Shown: piece after piece, positions 49,939 through 60,400 of the stretch | How positions within the stretch are numbered: the first letter of the stretch is position 1 | Layout of the letters: each line of letters starts with the position of its first letter | Origin: Rhodococcus sp. 06-462-5 | Lineage (GTDB): Bacteria; Actinomycetota; Actinomycetes; Mycobacteriales; Mycobacteriaceae | Direction of reading: 5' to 3' | Assembly: GCF_002258315.1 (NCBI RefSeq) | Contig: NZ_NOYD01000048.1 | Span: 1 to 64,000 of the forward strand | DNA: 64,000 bases | Translations under genes and position numbers: made by a program | The notes under the pieces: generated by a model | The model's input: the letters and a program-made list of their open reading frames with translations, nothing else | Database searches by the model: none | Told to the model about the DNA's origin: nothing

Positions 49939-50762
49939 TGCACGACGTCGCTGAATACGAAATGGCATCGATGGCACAACCATCGCCCGTAGTCGTCCGG
50001 TCCGCGGTGTTCTTCGTTGTAGAACTTCCAGGGCGAAGGATCGGCGGGCAAATCCTCGATGTAGTAGCTGCGTATGTACTCGGCGGTTCGGCGGGCCCGG
50101 CATCGCGGGCACTGCGGATTCCCCGCAAACCGGAAGTCGAGGTAGTTGATGAAACCCCCTGTACTCATCTTTCCGTAACAGGGAGTGCAGAGTGCCGCTG
50201 GCCAATCCGAATAGTGATCGCCGACAAATGAATTGGCTTCGGCGAGGTGAGTGTGAATTCGTCCACGCGCATCGGGTCGATTCAGGTTGATTTGCTTGTC
50301 GCAGTGGGTACATCGGCCACCGCTGTCGAGTATCACCCGCGCTGCCTCTGCGGTGGTCGGAGGCTCGATCCCGAAGCCTTGCGAATAGGTCTGCCGCTCG
50401 CTGTCGAGGATGCTCAGTAGGTTCTGTGCCTGTTCAAAACCGAGAGGCTTGTGGACGTCAGGCAGGGATAGCCAGTCGGGGACCATCGGAAGCCGCCTCA
50501 AGATCCATTTCTGGTCGATTGAGAACGGACTGTCGTCGGTTTTTGGACCGATGATCTCGATGCATCCGAACACTTGAGGTTGCGTGTCTAGCACAGAGAT
50601 CAATACATCGCCTTTTTGGCGGTCGTCGTCGTACTGCCATGGTGCGTAACCACAACCGGGTTCCATCAACGAGATGACGGCGTCTTTCCACGGCCGTCCG
50701 AACGCGACGGAAACCTGCTGGCCGGGGCGAAGCCGAATCGGTTCGGGAGGAGGGAACATCAT
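49935..50762 (-). CDS. Zinc-binding, HNH-like protein
   Basis: A 275-aa protein with three Cys pairs: CTHCDKQINL (about residue 150), CTPCYGKM (about 190) and PQCPRCRARR plus CHRCHF near the C-terminus. The first two pairs bracket HTHLAEANSFVGDHY, the arrangement of HNH endonucleases in which the Zn-bound pairs flank the His residues. The N-terminal half is unknown. ATG 50762 overlaps the helicase stop by 4 nt. It could be a nuclease subunit or a DNA-binding zinc-ribbon adaptor. Confidence 0.6.
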   Translation of the reverse strand: MMFPPPEPIRLRPGQQVSVAFGRPWKDAVISLMEPGCGYAPWQYDDDRQKGDVLISVLDTQPQVFGCIEIIGPKTDDSPFSIDQKWILRRLPMVPDWLSLPDVHKPLGFEQAQNLLSILDSERQTYSQGFGIEPPTTAEAARVILDSGGRCTHCDKQINLNRPDARGRIHTHLAEANSFVGDHYSDWPAALCTPCYGKMSTGGFINYLDFRFAGNPQCPRCRARRTAEYIRSYYIEDLPADPSPWKFYNEEHRGPDDYGRWLCHRCHFVFSDVVQ

Positions 50763-53497
50763 TGGACTGATAGGTCCATCGTCAGCTCGTCCGCCAGTCC
50801 TTCGGGCAGCGGCACACGGTTGGCTCGTACGTCGGATTCGGCGTCGCCGCTGGTCCGAGTATCACCCATGACGACGCCGAACCACCGGTCGCGATCTTTG
50901 ACGACCTTGTACATCCGTTCATCGTGCGTTCCACCAAGATACGGCTCGTACACGATGACGGGCTCGCCAGAAAGTAGCGCCGCTGAACCGAGACGATCGA
51001 GACGCCCGGTCCTCTGTTCCAATGTGGCAGGGTTCCAATCCAGATCGTGGTGGATGACATGTCGACACGCGGTGTGCAGGTCGACGCCCTCGGACATCAC
51101 CGAGCTCGCGACCAAGACATCCGGAAAGAACGGGGAGTTGAAGCTCGCCATCAACCGTTGCCGAGTCTCCTGGCCGACTTCACCGTTGGCCAGCCTGACG
51201 TTGGGAGCGACGGTGGTGTGTAGAGGGGAGTGCTCAGCGGGGTCGATATCGTCGGTAGCGGTGTCGTCGACTGTGATGTCGCCGGTCCTGGTGCTCTGCA
51301 GGATCCCTAGTATCCGCTCGCGGTCTTCCGGTGTCCGCTTGGACAGGAAGCCAGCGAATGATTCGATTTGTCGACGTAGCGAGATGCCACCGGCTGGTGC
51401 AGTCTCGACACCTCGTAGAACGTCCTCGACAGTCATTGCGGGGGACAGGGGAGTAAATCGCACCAGGAAAGAATCGGTACGAAGGAACCGCACCACCACG
51501 TCCGCTAGGCCGTTGGCGGATTCGCCATCCAATGCACCAGACCAGCTGAGTGCAGCGTCCCGTATGCGCGTGTAACCGGCGGCGTCGCTCCTCAGCAGTC
51601 GGTTGCTGAGGCGGGCGAGCGCTGCACTCACCGCTTCCGGATCAGTGTCAGGCAACTCGAGCGCCGTAGCCGCCCGCTCTGTGGTTCGTTGTTGCAGAGC
51701 ACGTGCGATGTGTAGTCGCAGTGCGCGGCCGGTTTCGCGGTAGAAGCAGAAAATGAGCACTTTGTGTCCGTTGTCCCACAGCCGAAGAGTTCGCTCGACC
51801 GTGGCAGCGATTTTCGGATGCAATGCGAGAGCTGAGGGTTCATCAGGGAGCTGCTGCTCGATACGGTCCAGGTACCACTGGACGGGTCCTGCTGCGGGGG
51901 CAGCCGGCTGGGGATGGTCGCTGTCCTCGACGTCGTCGAGGCTTGCGCTCCCGTCGGAACGTGTTCGTCGGTATGCCTCGAACGACGACGCGATCCCGTA
52001 GGAGAACAAGGAGCGCGTCGATCCGGTGGAGTCGCCGGATAGGCGAGCGACTGCATCTGCGCGGCCGGCCAGTAGGAAGGGCAGCATGGCGGTGCCCTCG
52101 ATGGGTAGTCCGCCTTCTCCTGCCGACGAGTCCAGAATGGCGGCGCCTGCGCGATAACGTCGACGCTCCAGGTCATTCGGTTTGAGGTGACGGATCACCC
52201 ACGGCCGCAGGGCAATTCCAGCTATCGTATTCGCCTGCTGCGCTTCGATACCTGACGCGATTGCCGCACGACCGGCGCTGGTCAGCGTCGCATGATCAGC
52301 CGCCGAGAAGTTGGACAGAGAACCGAGCTCGGCGTCCGCAGCCGGGTCTATGGCGGACCACCTTCGCTCGAAACGCAGCGCTGCCGCCCGGGCAGTGTCC
52401 AATGACTTGCCCAGGTTGCCGATGGAGTCGTCGAAAGCTGCACGATCGTCTGGCTTCGCCCAGCGGACCCCGTTGAAACGGCCCAGAACACTCAACAGTT
52501 CGTGATGCCCGAGCTGGAACGGCGTCGCAGTCATGAACAGCATTCGCTCGAACATGCCGCCAAGCGGGCCGCGGAGCGCGTCGGCATCACTGGCCGCATC
52601 TTCGTTTGCGAACAGCCCTGACATCTTGTTGTCGTTCTTGACGTGATGCGCTTCGTCGAGAACGAGCAGGGGCAGGGTGACATCGAGCCGACGCAATCCC
52701 TGGGCCCAGGCTCCACGCATGGCGGTGGTCAACTCGCGTCGAGCCGCCGACAAACGCTCCTCGAATCGCGCAGATTGATTGATCGGCAGCAGCGTCAACG
52801 CTTCTCGAAGTGGTTGCAGAATGCTGGTGTCGATTGCATCGACGAAAGCCGCAGGAACTGGATCGTCGTCGAGCGGCATCGAGTCCGAATGCTTGTTCCA
52901 CAGTTCCAGCCACCGGCGTTCGGGGGCCTTCAGTAGACGTTCGACAAGCTCAGTGTCCCTGAAGCGCCTGTCACCGAGAAGAAAGTAAGCATTCTTTGCG
53001 GTGGCGGGTCGACGATTCTCTAGTTCCTTGCGTCGACGCACGGCGCGGGCGAGCAAAGCCAACCGTACGAACGGGTCGCTGGTGGTCCGGGTCAGCGCTC
53101 CGTGTGTCAGGAAGATGATGTGCTTGCGGCGTTCCGGAGGGTCGTCGAGAAGTTTGAGGAACTCGATTCCGTGCCGAATCGCTCCCGACACTCGGATGTC
53201 CGAGGCATCGCCCACGCATTTTTGTGCGAAGACATTCCACTCCCGCGGCCATTTGTCGGCCACCGACGACGGAACCATGACCACCACAGGCCGCTCATGA
53301 CCTGTCTCGCGCACCACCGAGGCGGCAACCGCGAGCGCCACAAAAGTTTTGCCCATGCCTACTTCATCGGCAAGCACCAACCCCGGCTGATCGGCGAACC
53401 GGCGAAGGATTTCCTTGGCAGTCTTCTGCTGACGAGTGGAGTCCACAAGAGGAAGGTTGTCGTTGGCGAGATCGATGTCAGAACTTAGATTCCACAT
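50759..53497 (-). CDS. SNF2-type superfamily 2 helicase/translocase
   Basis: A 912-aa ATPase. Motif I is LADEVGMGKT (about 41-50), motif II LDEAHHV, motif III FMTATPFQLG, and the C-terminal half carries ASSVMSEGVDL and the arginine-finger motif QRTGRLDRLG. A large insert separates the two RecA folds, as in the RapA/DrmD-like helicases. It presumably translocates on DNA and works with the PLD protein. ATG 53497 lies 13 bp inside the PLD gene. Confidence 0.9.
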   Translation of the reverse strand: MWNLSSDIDLANDNLPLVDSTRQQKTAKEILRRFADQPGLVLADEVGMGKTFVALAVAASVVRETGHERPVVVMVPSSVADKWPREWNVFAQKCVGDASDIRVSGAIRHGIEFLKLLDDPPERRKHIIFLTHGALTRTTSDPFVRLALLARAVRRRKELENRRPATAKNAYFLLGDRRFRDTELVERLLKAPERRWLELWNKHSDSMPLDDDPVPAAFVDAIDTSILQPLREALTLLPINQSARFEERLSAARRELTTAMRGAWAQGLRRLDVTLPLLVLDEAHHVKNDNKMSGLFANEDAASDADALRGPLGGMFERMLFMTATPFQLGHHELLSVLGRFNGVRWAKPDDRAAFDDSIGNLGKSLDTARAAALRFERRWSAIDPAADAELGSLSNFSAADHATLTSAGRAAIASGIEAQQANTIAGIALRPWVIRHLKPNDLERRRYRAGAAILDSSAGEGGLPIEGTAMLPFLLAGRADAVARLSGDSTGSTRSLFSYGIASSFEAYRRTRSDGSASLDDVEDSDHPQPAAPAAGPVQWYLDRIEQQLPDEPSALALHPKIAATVERTLRLWDNGHKVLIFCFYRETGRALRLHIARALQQRTTERAATALELPDTDPEAVSAALARLSNRLLRSDAAGYTRIRDAALSWSGALDGESANGLADVVVRFLRTDSFLVRFTPLSPAMTVEDVLRGVETAPAGGISLRRQIESFAGFLSKRTPEDRERILGILQSTRTGDITVDDTATDDIDPAEHSPLHTTVAPNVRLANGEVGQETRQRLMASFNSPFFPDVLVASSVMSEGVDLHTACRHVIHHDLDWNPATLEQRTGRLDRLGSAALLSGEPVIVYEPYLGGTHDERMYKVVKDRDRWFGVVMGDTRTSGDAESDVRANRVPLPEGLADELTMDLSVQ

Positions 53498-55527
53498 GAC
53501 TTCCGGGCCTCCTCGAACGCATCGGCAACGTAGAGGAGCATGTCACTTTCGACACTTTCGACTGCCAAAGTTTCCTGAAGCGAGCTGATTTCGGTCAGTG
53601 CTTCGGTCACCACCGCGCTGGCATCCTCATAATCGACGGCCCCGAAAGCAGTGCGCCAGTCGACAGATCCCAGAGTGAGTGCGATCTCGGCGAGCAGGAA
53701 GTGGGTTTCGCTGACCGATCCCGGTGGCGTGCCAACTCGCTTTTCGGACGAGGTGGACAGTTGATCCACAGTAAGAAGTCTGCTGATTTCGACCGGGCCA
53801 ATGACACCGAAAAGCCTGCTGCGCAGCACTTCTATCGAGGTGACCCGACGGCTCAGACGCTCACGCATTGCCCAGAGCGCTGCCGATCGCGCTCGTGTCC
53901 TCTGCAGCAGCAAGCCGGTCGCGTCGTGTCTCTTGAGCGCATCGCTGCTGTCCACACCCATGATTCGGCGTGCCTCCTCCTGACGTAGGCGGCGTTCCAC
54001 TTCCACGGGTATCGGCCGAGTACTGCCGAGTGCATCGAGAAGTAGATCAGCCGGCAGATCCGCGAGATCGGCTGGGATGGGCAGCATGCTTGTGTCGTCG
54101 ACGTTGCTGACCCATTGCGCCGAACGATGACCCTTCTTGTCGATCCACGTCACTTCGACGAACGACGGCACGGACGACCTATCGATGTCGAGGGCGACGT
54201 GGGGTGGCTGTGCAAGGGACCGCCAGTTTTGATGGTCGAAAGTGTGACTGCCAGCAGGTACGGTAATCGTCCAGGCGTCTGGCTCACCACGAGCAACCTC
54301 GAACCACAGCAGGATTCGCGCTGTTGTGGCTGTGAGTTCCAACGCGCACCAGGAGAAAAAGAGTGGCACGGACGGAAGTTCGATCTCGTCTTCATCGTCG
54401 ATGACTGTTTCTACGGCTGTGAGATCAACGGACAGCCTGCTTTTGACCAAATCTTGGAGTGCGCGACCGGTGGGCGATTTTCGTGGAGCGCCGATCCACA
54501 CATTCAACTCGCGGTGGCCGTGAGCGGGCTTCAATCCCCAACCCGCCGCCGTTGCGTTGGACGACCCGATGAGTCCAGCAACCCACTCGTCGTTCTCGAG
54601 CAGTAAAGTCTTAGCGTGCAATGCACGAGGTTCTTTGTCGAACGGTTCGAGTTCGCGCACCCGATCCACTTGGGAAGCGAGCTCTTCCGGTGCCATGAAT
54701 GCTCCAGCTCGATCTTTGCCGACTACCGCAGTGACTTTGCGACTGGAACTTGGCTGCCCCGTCAGCAATGCGCGGACAGCGGATACCGCCGTATCACTGG
54801 TGGCAGCATCCCAGAAGGGTGACAGGATCGACGCTCGTAGTGGCTTCCTGGTCGTCCGCCAGACGGATTGATATACGGCGAGCGGAGATCGGCCGGGGGC
54901 GGACGGAGCCACCGCAAAGTGGACCGCGGGACCGTTCGATGTGGTGGGGGCGTGCTCGTCGATGCGTGCTGTCACCCGGTCCAAAGTGTCGAGGGCACGG
55001 CGTATGGCCGATTCGGCCGCCGCAGGTAGCAATCTGAGGTAGCTGCGCAACTCCTCCACGATTCCCAGCAAGACGGCCTGTGGCACCTGACATCCTTCGC
55101 TGATATCGAATGCCACTGCGGTTTCGATCTTGTGGCGGTAGCCCGCCGGTGTCAGATTGGCCGACCCGACGACGATACGGGCGTGCCTCTCCCACAGCAG
55201 GACAGCAACTTTGGAGTGAAGCAGTCCAGTGCTGACCGCCACCGGGATGAGGTCCCACCTCAGATTGCGGTGATCTGTTCGGGTTCCGCGATCGACAAGC
55301 ACCGAAACAGCCGTTGTTTCACTGAGACGAAGCTCTTCTTCCAGCGTGGCCGCAATAGTGCTGATCTTATCGCCCTCACCTGTGACGGCAGATAGAGCGA
55401 GGAATCTGCTGAGACAGTCATTGGTGAAGAACTCTGGCTCGAACGTATAGGTCGTTGCCAGACACGCAACTGCGGAACCGCTACCGGCGGGCGCTGACCA
55501 GTGATCGAGTAACTTCGACGTGCTCAC
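53485..55527 (-). CDS. Phospholipase-D-fold nuclease
   Basis: A 680-aa protein with two HKD motifs: HSKVAVLL…GSANLTPAGYR (about residues 103-127) and HAKTLLL…GSSNATAAGWG (about 315-340). These two half-sites build one PLD active site, used by PLD nucleases. The C-terminal 350 residues form a helical domain of unknown role. GTG 55527 overlaps the preceding stop (GTGA). It is much longer than the DISARM DrmC PLD protein, so I do not equate them. Confidence 0.88.
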   Translation of the reverse strand: MSTSKLLDHWSAPAGSGSAVACLATTYTFEPEFFTNDCLSRFLALSAVTGEGDKISTIAATLEEELRLSETTAVSVLVDRGTRTDHRNLRWDLIPVAVSTGLLHSKVAVLLWERHARIVVGSANLTPAGYRHKIETAVAFDISEGCQVPQAVLLGIVEELRSYLRLLPAAAESAIRRALDTLDRVTARIDEHAPTTSNGPAVHFAVAPSAPGRSPLAVYQSVWRTTRKPLRASILSPFWDAATSDTAVSAVRALLTGQPSSSRKVTAVVGKDRAGAFMAPEELASQVDRVRELEPFDKEPRALHAKTLLLENDEWVAGLIGSSNATAAGWGLKPAHGHRELNVWIGAPRKSPTGRALQDLVKSRLSVDLTAVETVIDDEDEIELPSVPLFFSWCALELTATTARILLWFEVARGEPDAWTITVPAGSHTFDHQNWRSLAQPPHVALDIDRSSVPSFVEVTWIDKKGHRSAQWVSNVDDTSMLPIPADLADLPADLLLDALGSTRPIPVEVERRLRQEEARRIMGVDSSDALKRHDATGLLLQRTRARSAALWAMRERLSRRVTSIEVLRSRLFGVIGPVEISRLLTVDQLSTSSEKRVGTPPGSVSETHFLLAEIALTLGSVDWRTAFGAVDYEDASAVVTEALTEISSLQETLAVESVESDMLLYVADAFEEARKSCGI

Positions 55528-56825
55528 AGACCACTGTCTCTCAAGAATCGGCGGAGGGCGTTGACCCGGATGGGATGAATGAATGGCCCGTCGATCGTGG
55601 GGCGCACGGTCACCCCGTATCCGGGGCGCACGAGCCAACCGTCCTGATACGGCTCGAACCACGAGCGCTTCCCGAGCGGCGGTTTGGATTTTTGAATTGT
55701 TTCGTGATGACTCCGGACGACTTCGGCGAGTGCCGCAGGCGTGTGAGTCTCGGCGAAGTCCGCGAATCGTACGTCGAATTTGAAGGTTGGTTCCAGCGGC
55801 GCGAGGGCTCGAACAGCTCGTCGATGCATCGCAGGGAGGGTGTTGGCGGCGTCGACGAAAGTCTGATCACTGGAGAGCGAATCGAATTTTAAAGGTGTCG
55901 GCTGGATCGCATTCGAGAGGTAGCACAGGGTTCGGAAGCACGCATCCAAGGTGCGGGCGAACGCTTCATAGGCGACAACTGCGTCGAGTACCTCCCGAAG
56001 GCGGGGAGATGCACTACCGATGAGGTCGGCGACTACGTCGCTTTCAGAGAGATTCCCAACGTCCAAGGTGGGGATCAGGAGCAGGGCAAGCTCTGACCGC
56101 AACTCGGGGCCGCCCTCGAAAGCTGTTCTGAGTACTTGACGCTCAAGTTTTCCGGCACCGTCGGGGTCTAAGTTTTGGGCAAGTTTGTGCACTGCACGGC
56201 CGGTAGGGGCCACATCGCAGCGTCCCTTGTCCAAAGTTCGACGAAGTGCGAGCCGCAGGTCGTCTCGTAGCTGTCCACCGTCAGTGCCCGGTGTGCCGTC
56301 GATGAACCCGGTCAAGCTGGACTCCTGCTCCCAGGCGCGCACGAGTTCACCCTGCCGTTCGCCCGCACCGAAGTTTGGCGTCACTATTCCTAGCGCAATC
56401 GCCAAGGGCTTGTAGACACCGTGAAATCCGAAGACCGCGGGCCCTTTCAGGTAAGAGTTCGCGGACAGCCTGTCCCGGCGACCGATGACCGCCCGAGCCT
56501 TCAGTAGGCCTGGAACACCTCGCAACGACGTGTTCGACGACCGCGCGAACGCCTCCAAAATGATCCACTCGAAGGCGATTTGAGGTGTGGTTACGCCATC
56601 TTTCGAGCTCTCGGCGTCAACGCTGTCGCAGATGACGCCGCCCACAGCGATGGCGGTGAGTAAGCGGAACCGCGCCATTCTGGCTCGCAGATCGGGGACG
56701 AGTTGGTTCGAGAGCTGTTCCGAGATGGTGCCGACGCCCATCGGGTCGAGGCTTCCCTCACCGGCTACCGGCGGATCGAACTCAGAGAGGTGCGGGAGCG
56801 TGAACCCGGCGAGGGGTGAGGTCAC
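55524..56825 (-). CDS. DUF6361-like protein, first gene of the PLD-helicase operon
   Basis: A 433-aa protein with no catalytic motif. The segment DPMGVGTISEQLSNQLVPDL followed by RARMARFRLLTAIAVGGVI resembles the D-x-x-G-x-G-x-I-x-x-x-L…R-x-R-Y pattern near the start of DUF6361 proteins, which often sit beside PLD or helicase defence genes. Length also fits. That family match is from memory of its pattern and should be confirmed. First gene of a five-gene operon read leftwards. Confidence 0.6.
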   Translation of the reverse strand: MTSPLAGFTLPHLSEFDPPVAGEGSLDPMGVGTISEQLSNQLVPDLRARMARFRLLTAIAVGGVICDSVDAESSKDGVTTPQIAFEWIILEAFARSSNTSLRGVPGLLKARAVIGRRDRLSANSYLKGPAVFGFHGVYKPLAIALGIVTPNFGAGERQGELVRAWEQESSLTGFIDGTPGTDGGQLRDDLRLALRRTLDKGRCDVAPTGRAVHKLAQNLDPDGAGKLERQVLRTAFEGGPELRSELALLLIPTLDVGNLSESDVVADLIGSASPRLREVLDAVVAYEAFARTLDACFRTLCYLSNAIQPTPLKFDSLSSDQTFVDAANTLPAMHRRAVRALAPLEPTFKFDVRFADFAETHTPAALAEVVRSHHETIQKSKPPLGKRSWFEPYQDGWLVRPGYGVTVRPTIDGPFIHPIRVNALRRFLRDSGL

Positions 56826-57457
56826 TGAAACCGCTCATTGCGGGATGCATCTAGAACAAGGGCCACGAGTCGGTTCTACCAGCTAACGATGCTTCCGCGC
56901 AGGATTCCGCCCAACGCAGTCGAGCGATGCCGGCCTAACTGCTTGGACGAGCGTGACCGGCGACGCGGGCAGTAGAACCTCAAAACAGATGGCCACCCCC
57001 GTCCCACTGGGGACACGCCAGTCTGGACTCGGACGGTGAGGAGGTCCTGCCCGAGGCTCACTACGGGACACCGGATGAGTTCGATGGGATTCTGCGGTTC
57101 ACAGCGGTCATCGATGCGCGATAGACCTCGGTCTTGATGAGGCGGTACGGCATCGACGGTGCGAAGCCTCGCACGTTGTCGCAGGTGGCGGCGGAGATGA
57201 ACCTCAGGCTCTTAGTCATCGCGAGCCTTGCGAAGTGGGGTGAAGTCGTCGGAGCAGGAGGCGGGGAGGTCAACTGATCAGCTCAACGGGTGAGACGGGA
57301 CGCAGATTAGGCGAAGCGCCCAACACGTAATGGTTTGCAGTCGCCGACCGACAACACGGTATGTAGTTCGTCAGCGTAGTCAGATTGTCGACTTTGTCTC
57401 TTTCATGTCGCGTGTCTGGCACAGTTTGGCTCAACAACGAGGAGGGGGGACGGTTCG
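56826..57457. other. 632-bp divergent region between two defence operons
   Basis: No gene is certain. A forward open frame without start ends at TAG about 57123 (HYGTPDEFDGILRFTAVIDAR) and may be the tail of a lost gene. On the reverse strand, 57219-57061 encodes 52 codons with native-like G/C-ending codons and AAGG upstream. Promoters of both operons must lie here; the 57290-57440 part is AT-richer. A strong AGGAGG ribosome site precedes 57458. Confidence 0.4.
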
Positions 57458-60400
57458 ATGAATGGGTCGACGTTCCGCAGGGAGTGGTTGTCAGATAAAG
57501 AGTTCGAGATTGGACGCCGACTGGAGAAGGCATCGTTGGTGGTCGAGATCAACATCGACGAGAACGAACTGCGTGACCTTCAGACGATGTACGGCGGACA
57601 AGCAGCTGAGATGTTAAGAGTGGCGGTACCGCCGGACAAGATCATCACGCGCTATCCAGCGCTGACTTTGGCCATCTTGGCAGGTCAGGCGTGTTTAGGG
57701 TACGAGCAGCATCGATACTGGAACGAATTTTTTCTCCAGCTGAACCTCCAACGCGATCAGCTGTTCGAACAGTCCCTTCGCAGGGCCCTTCGGCCCCTGT
57801 TGAAGCGGTTTGGCCTACGGGACTTCCCTGAGCTCAAAAATGATTACGTCCAGCTGATGGCCTTGCATTCGGCGTTCCCCGTGTACTGCATGGGGGATAT
57901 CGTTGTGCTTTTGGAGCAACGTCTGGTCAGCGGGACTGAGATGACCGGTGCTGCGGTCATTGAGTGGCTGCATGAGCCAGGTAAAAAGCACCGGATGAAC
58001 AATCTCGATGTACCGGTTCGAAATTTCATCCAATTTGGTGGCCAGCTGGCTGTTGATGTCATCAACCGCATCATCGAGTTCATTGCATTTACCGCACAGA
58101 CCGAGGACTGGTCCGCGTCCGAGATCGATCTCGAGACCGCCACCACTGGTCTTCCAACTCTGTTACTGGACCGACTTATAGAATTGTTGAAGGAGCGGCC
58201 TTTTGGGAGTGGCACGAAGGGGGCAATTTCTAGACAGCGCCGAATGCGGAAGCCGAGTATTGCATATATACCGCTCGATCGGCAGGTCGTTGTGGAGGTG
58301 CCGTACCCAGAGCTGACCCCGATGGAGCCGTGGCGTCTCTCTTTCGATGGTGAGACTGTTGAGGTTCTTGCAGAGCCAGGGTGGGGAGTGCCGGCCGGTG
58401 ATGAGCATCCGCCCACTGTGGTGCCGGTGCAGAGCCCTGTACGCGAAATTCTGATGCAACACCTAGCTAGCGGCGAACGAGTTCAATTGCCGGTCGTAGA
58501 TAAGCGAGACCCACTCCTGATCTTCGACATTGATGGACGTTGGATCCCAAAACACACAACTCTGCCCAGAAGTAGTGTGCTCGCTCTGATGCCGGTGGAC
58601 TCTGTCGTGGTCGAGGCCAGCACCGGCGATAAATTGGAGCCATCCGGACCTGTCCTTCCGCCGGCCGGATGGCGCGGATGGGTCGTAGCGGAATTCGACT
58701 TGTCGGGTTCTCGCGGGATTGCTCTGGAGCGGGACGGTGTACACACAGCAGGCGCGTCTCGTGAGATTCGTGAACCAACAGCTCCGGAGTTCGAGCATGG
58801 AACCCCGTCGGCAGGACTTCAGACTTTGAACGGTTTGACCGTGTACGGGTCGAGACCCGAAATCATCCTGCCCGCGAACCCCGGCCAGCAACCAGTCGAA
58901 TGGCGGATCAGGATACGACGTTCCGACTCAGCCCTGTGGCTGGTCGACACTGAAGTTCAGGGCGAAGACGAAGAGCAGGTCATGGATCCTTTTGTAGGGA
59001 TCGATGACGCCGTGCTGGGTCTTTACGAGATTCAAGTTGCGGGTCCCGTGGGGTCAGACATCCGACAACAAGCGTTCTATGCGGAGGGCATCGAAGTCGA
59101 ATACAGTCGTCCCTTCCGGTGCCCAGTAAAGGGCGGTTTGGAGCCGGTAACAGCGACTACCAGTAGCGAGTGGGACCTCCGTGTTGAGAAGCCGTTAATC
59201 GACTTCGCTGTCACGGACCGCGACAAGCTGGTAACCATCACTCAGGGCTCCCTGATCCATCGGCTGCGATTGACCCCTCCCTATTTGCAGATTCGTGCCG
59301 ATGTCGTCGGCACGCCGGCGCTGTGGCTCAGTCACGCAGCGGTTCTGGCACCGGCGGACTTGGAAGCGGACCGCGACATTTCGCTGCACGCTCCAGGCGC
59401 AGAAGCGGCTGTGTTTCAGTTGAAGACCGAGAACGGCAGGCTGCTGAAGGACGTCACGCCGAATACGCCTCACTATGAATACTTTCAGACCTCGAGTCGC
59501 ATCTTCTACGACGCCGTGCGTTCTGCCGGTTCGTGTCGGATTGTTGCGTTGGTCGATGACGAGCAGGGACGAACCGTCGAGATAGTTCTCGTGCACGTTC
59601 GGCCCACCGCGTTGTGTACCGGTGCACAGGTGAGCGGTGCTTGCTTGATTCTCGAGAACCCCGCGGACGAAGAAGATCTTGCTGTCAACATCTGGGCGAA
59701 GACAGCTCCATGGAGGCAAGTGCAGACGGTCGCCGTCGCGAACGGACAGGCTGAGATACCACCGGACTATCTGAATGCGGGCCCTCTGCTGACCCAGGTG
59801 TTCGTAGACGATCCGTGGGTCTCGATCACTCCTCCTTCGTGGCCCGACACGTTCGCGATCGAGGTCTTTCAGACCGGTTGGATGAGAGACGAGGATCGCG
59901 GACGCGACAATTTAGCACGCTTCCTAGCTGCAGCTGGGCCTGCGCCGTCGGGGGCTATCAATATGCCAGAGGTATGGTCGGCCCTCGCCCTCTTGCCTCT
60001 GGAGTCTGAGGACGTACACACCCAGCAGTTGAGGTCAGCACTCAGCCGGATCCTTGGGGAGAATTCGCGTGCCGCTCTGGAAGCCCTGGGAAACAGCACC
60101 ATTCCGTTGCCGGAGATGATGTCGCTGTTGATACGAACCGGACTCGTCTTCCGCAGCTTTGCGTCTGAATCGACGTTGAACGATCTGCATCCAAATCCTT
60201 GGGTCGGTTGCATGGTCGAGATGGCAGATCTGCCCTCCCTTTACGAACGACGTGACTATGTCGGCGGGGAGAGAACGCAGACGTTGGACTATTTGGAGGA
60301 TAAAGGCGGCATCACGTTGATAGAAGTCCTCAGCCATGGAAAATCCCGCGAACTTTACGAGGGTGTCTTCGATCGTCAAACAATGATGTTCGATGCCCTT

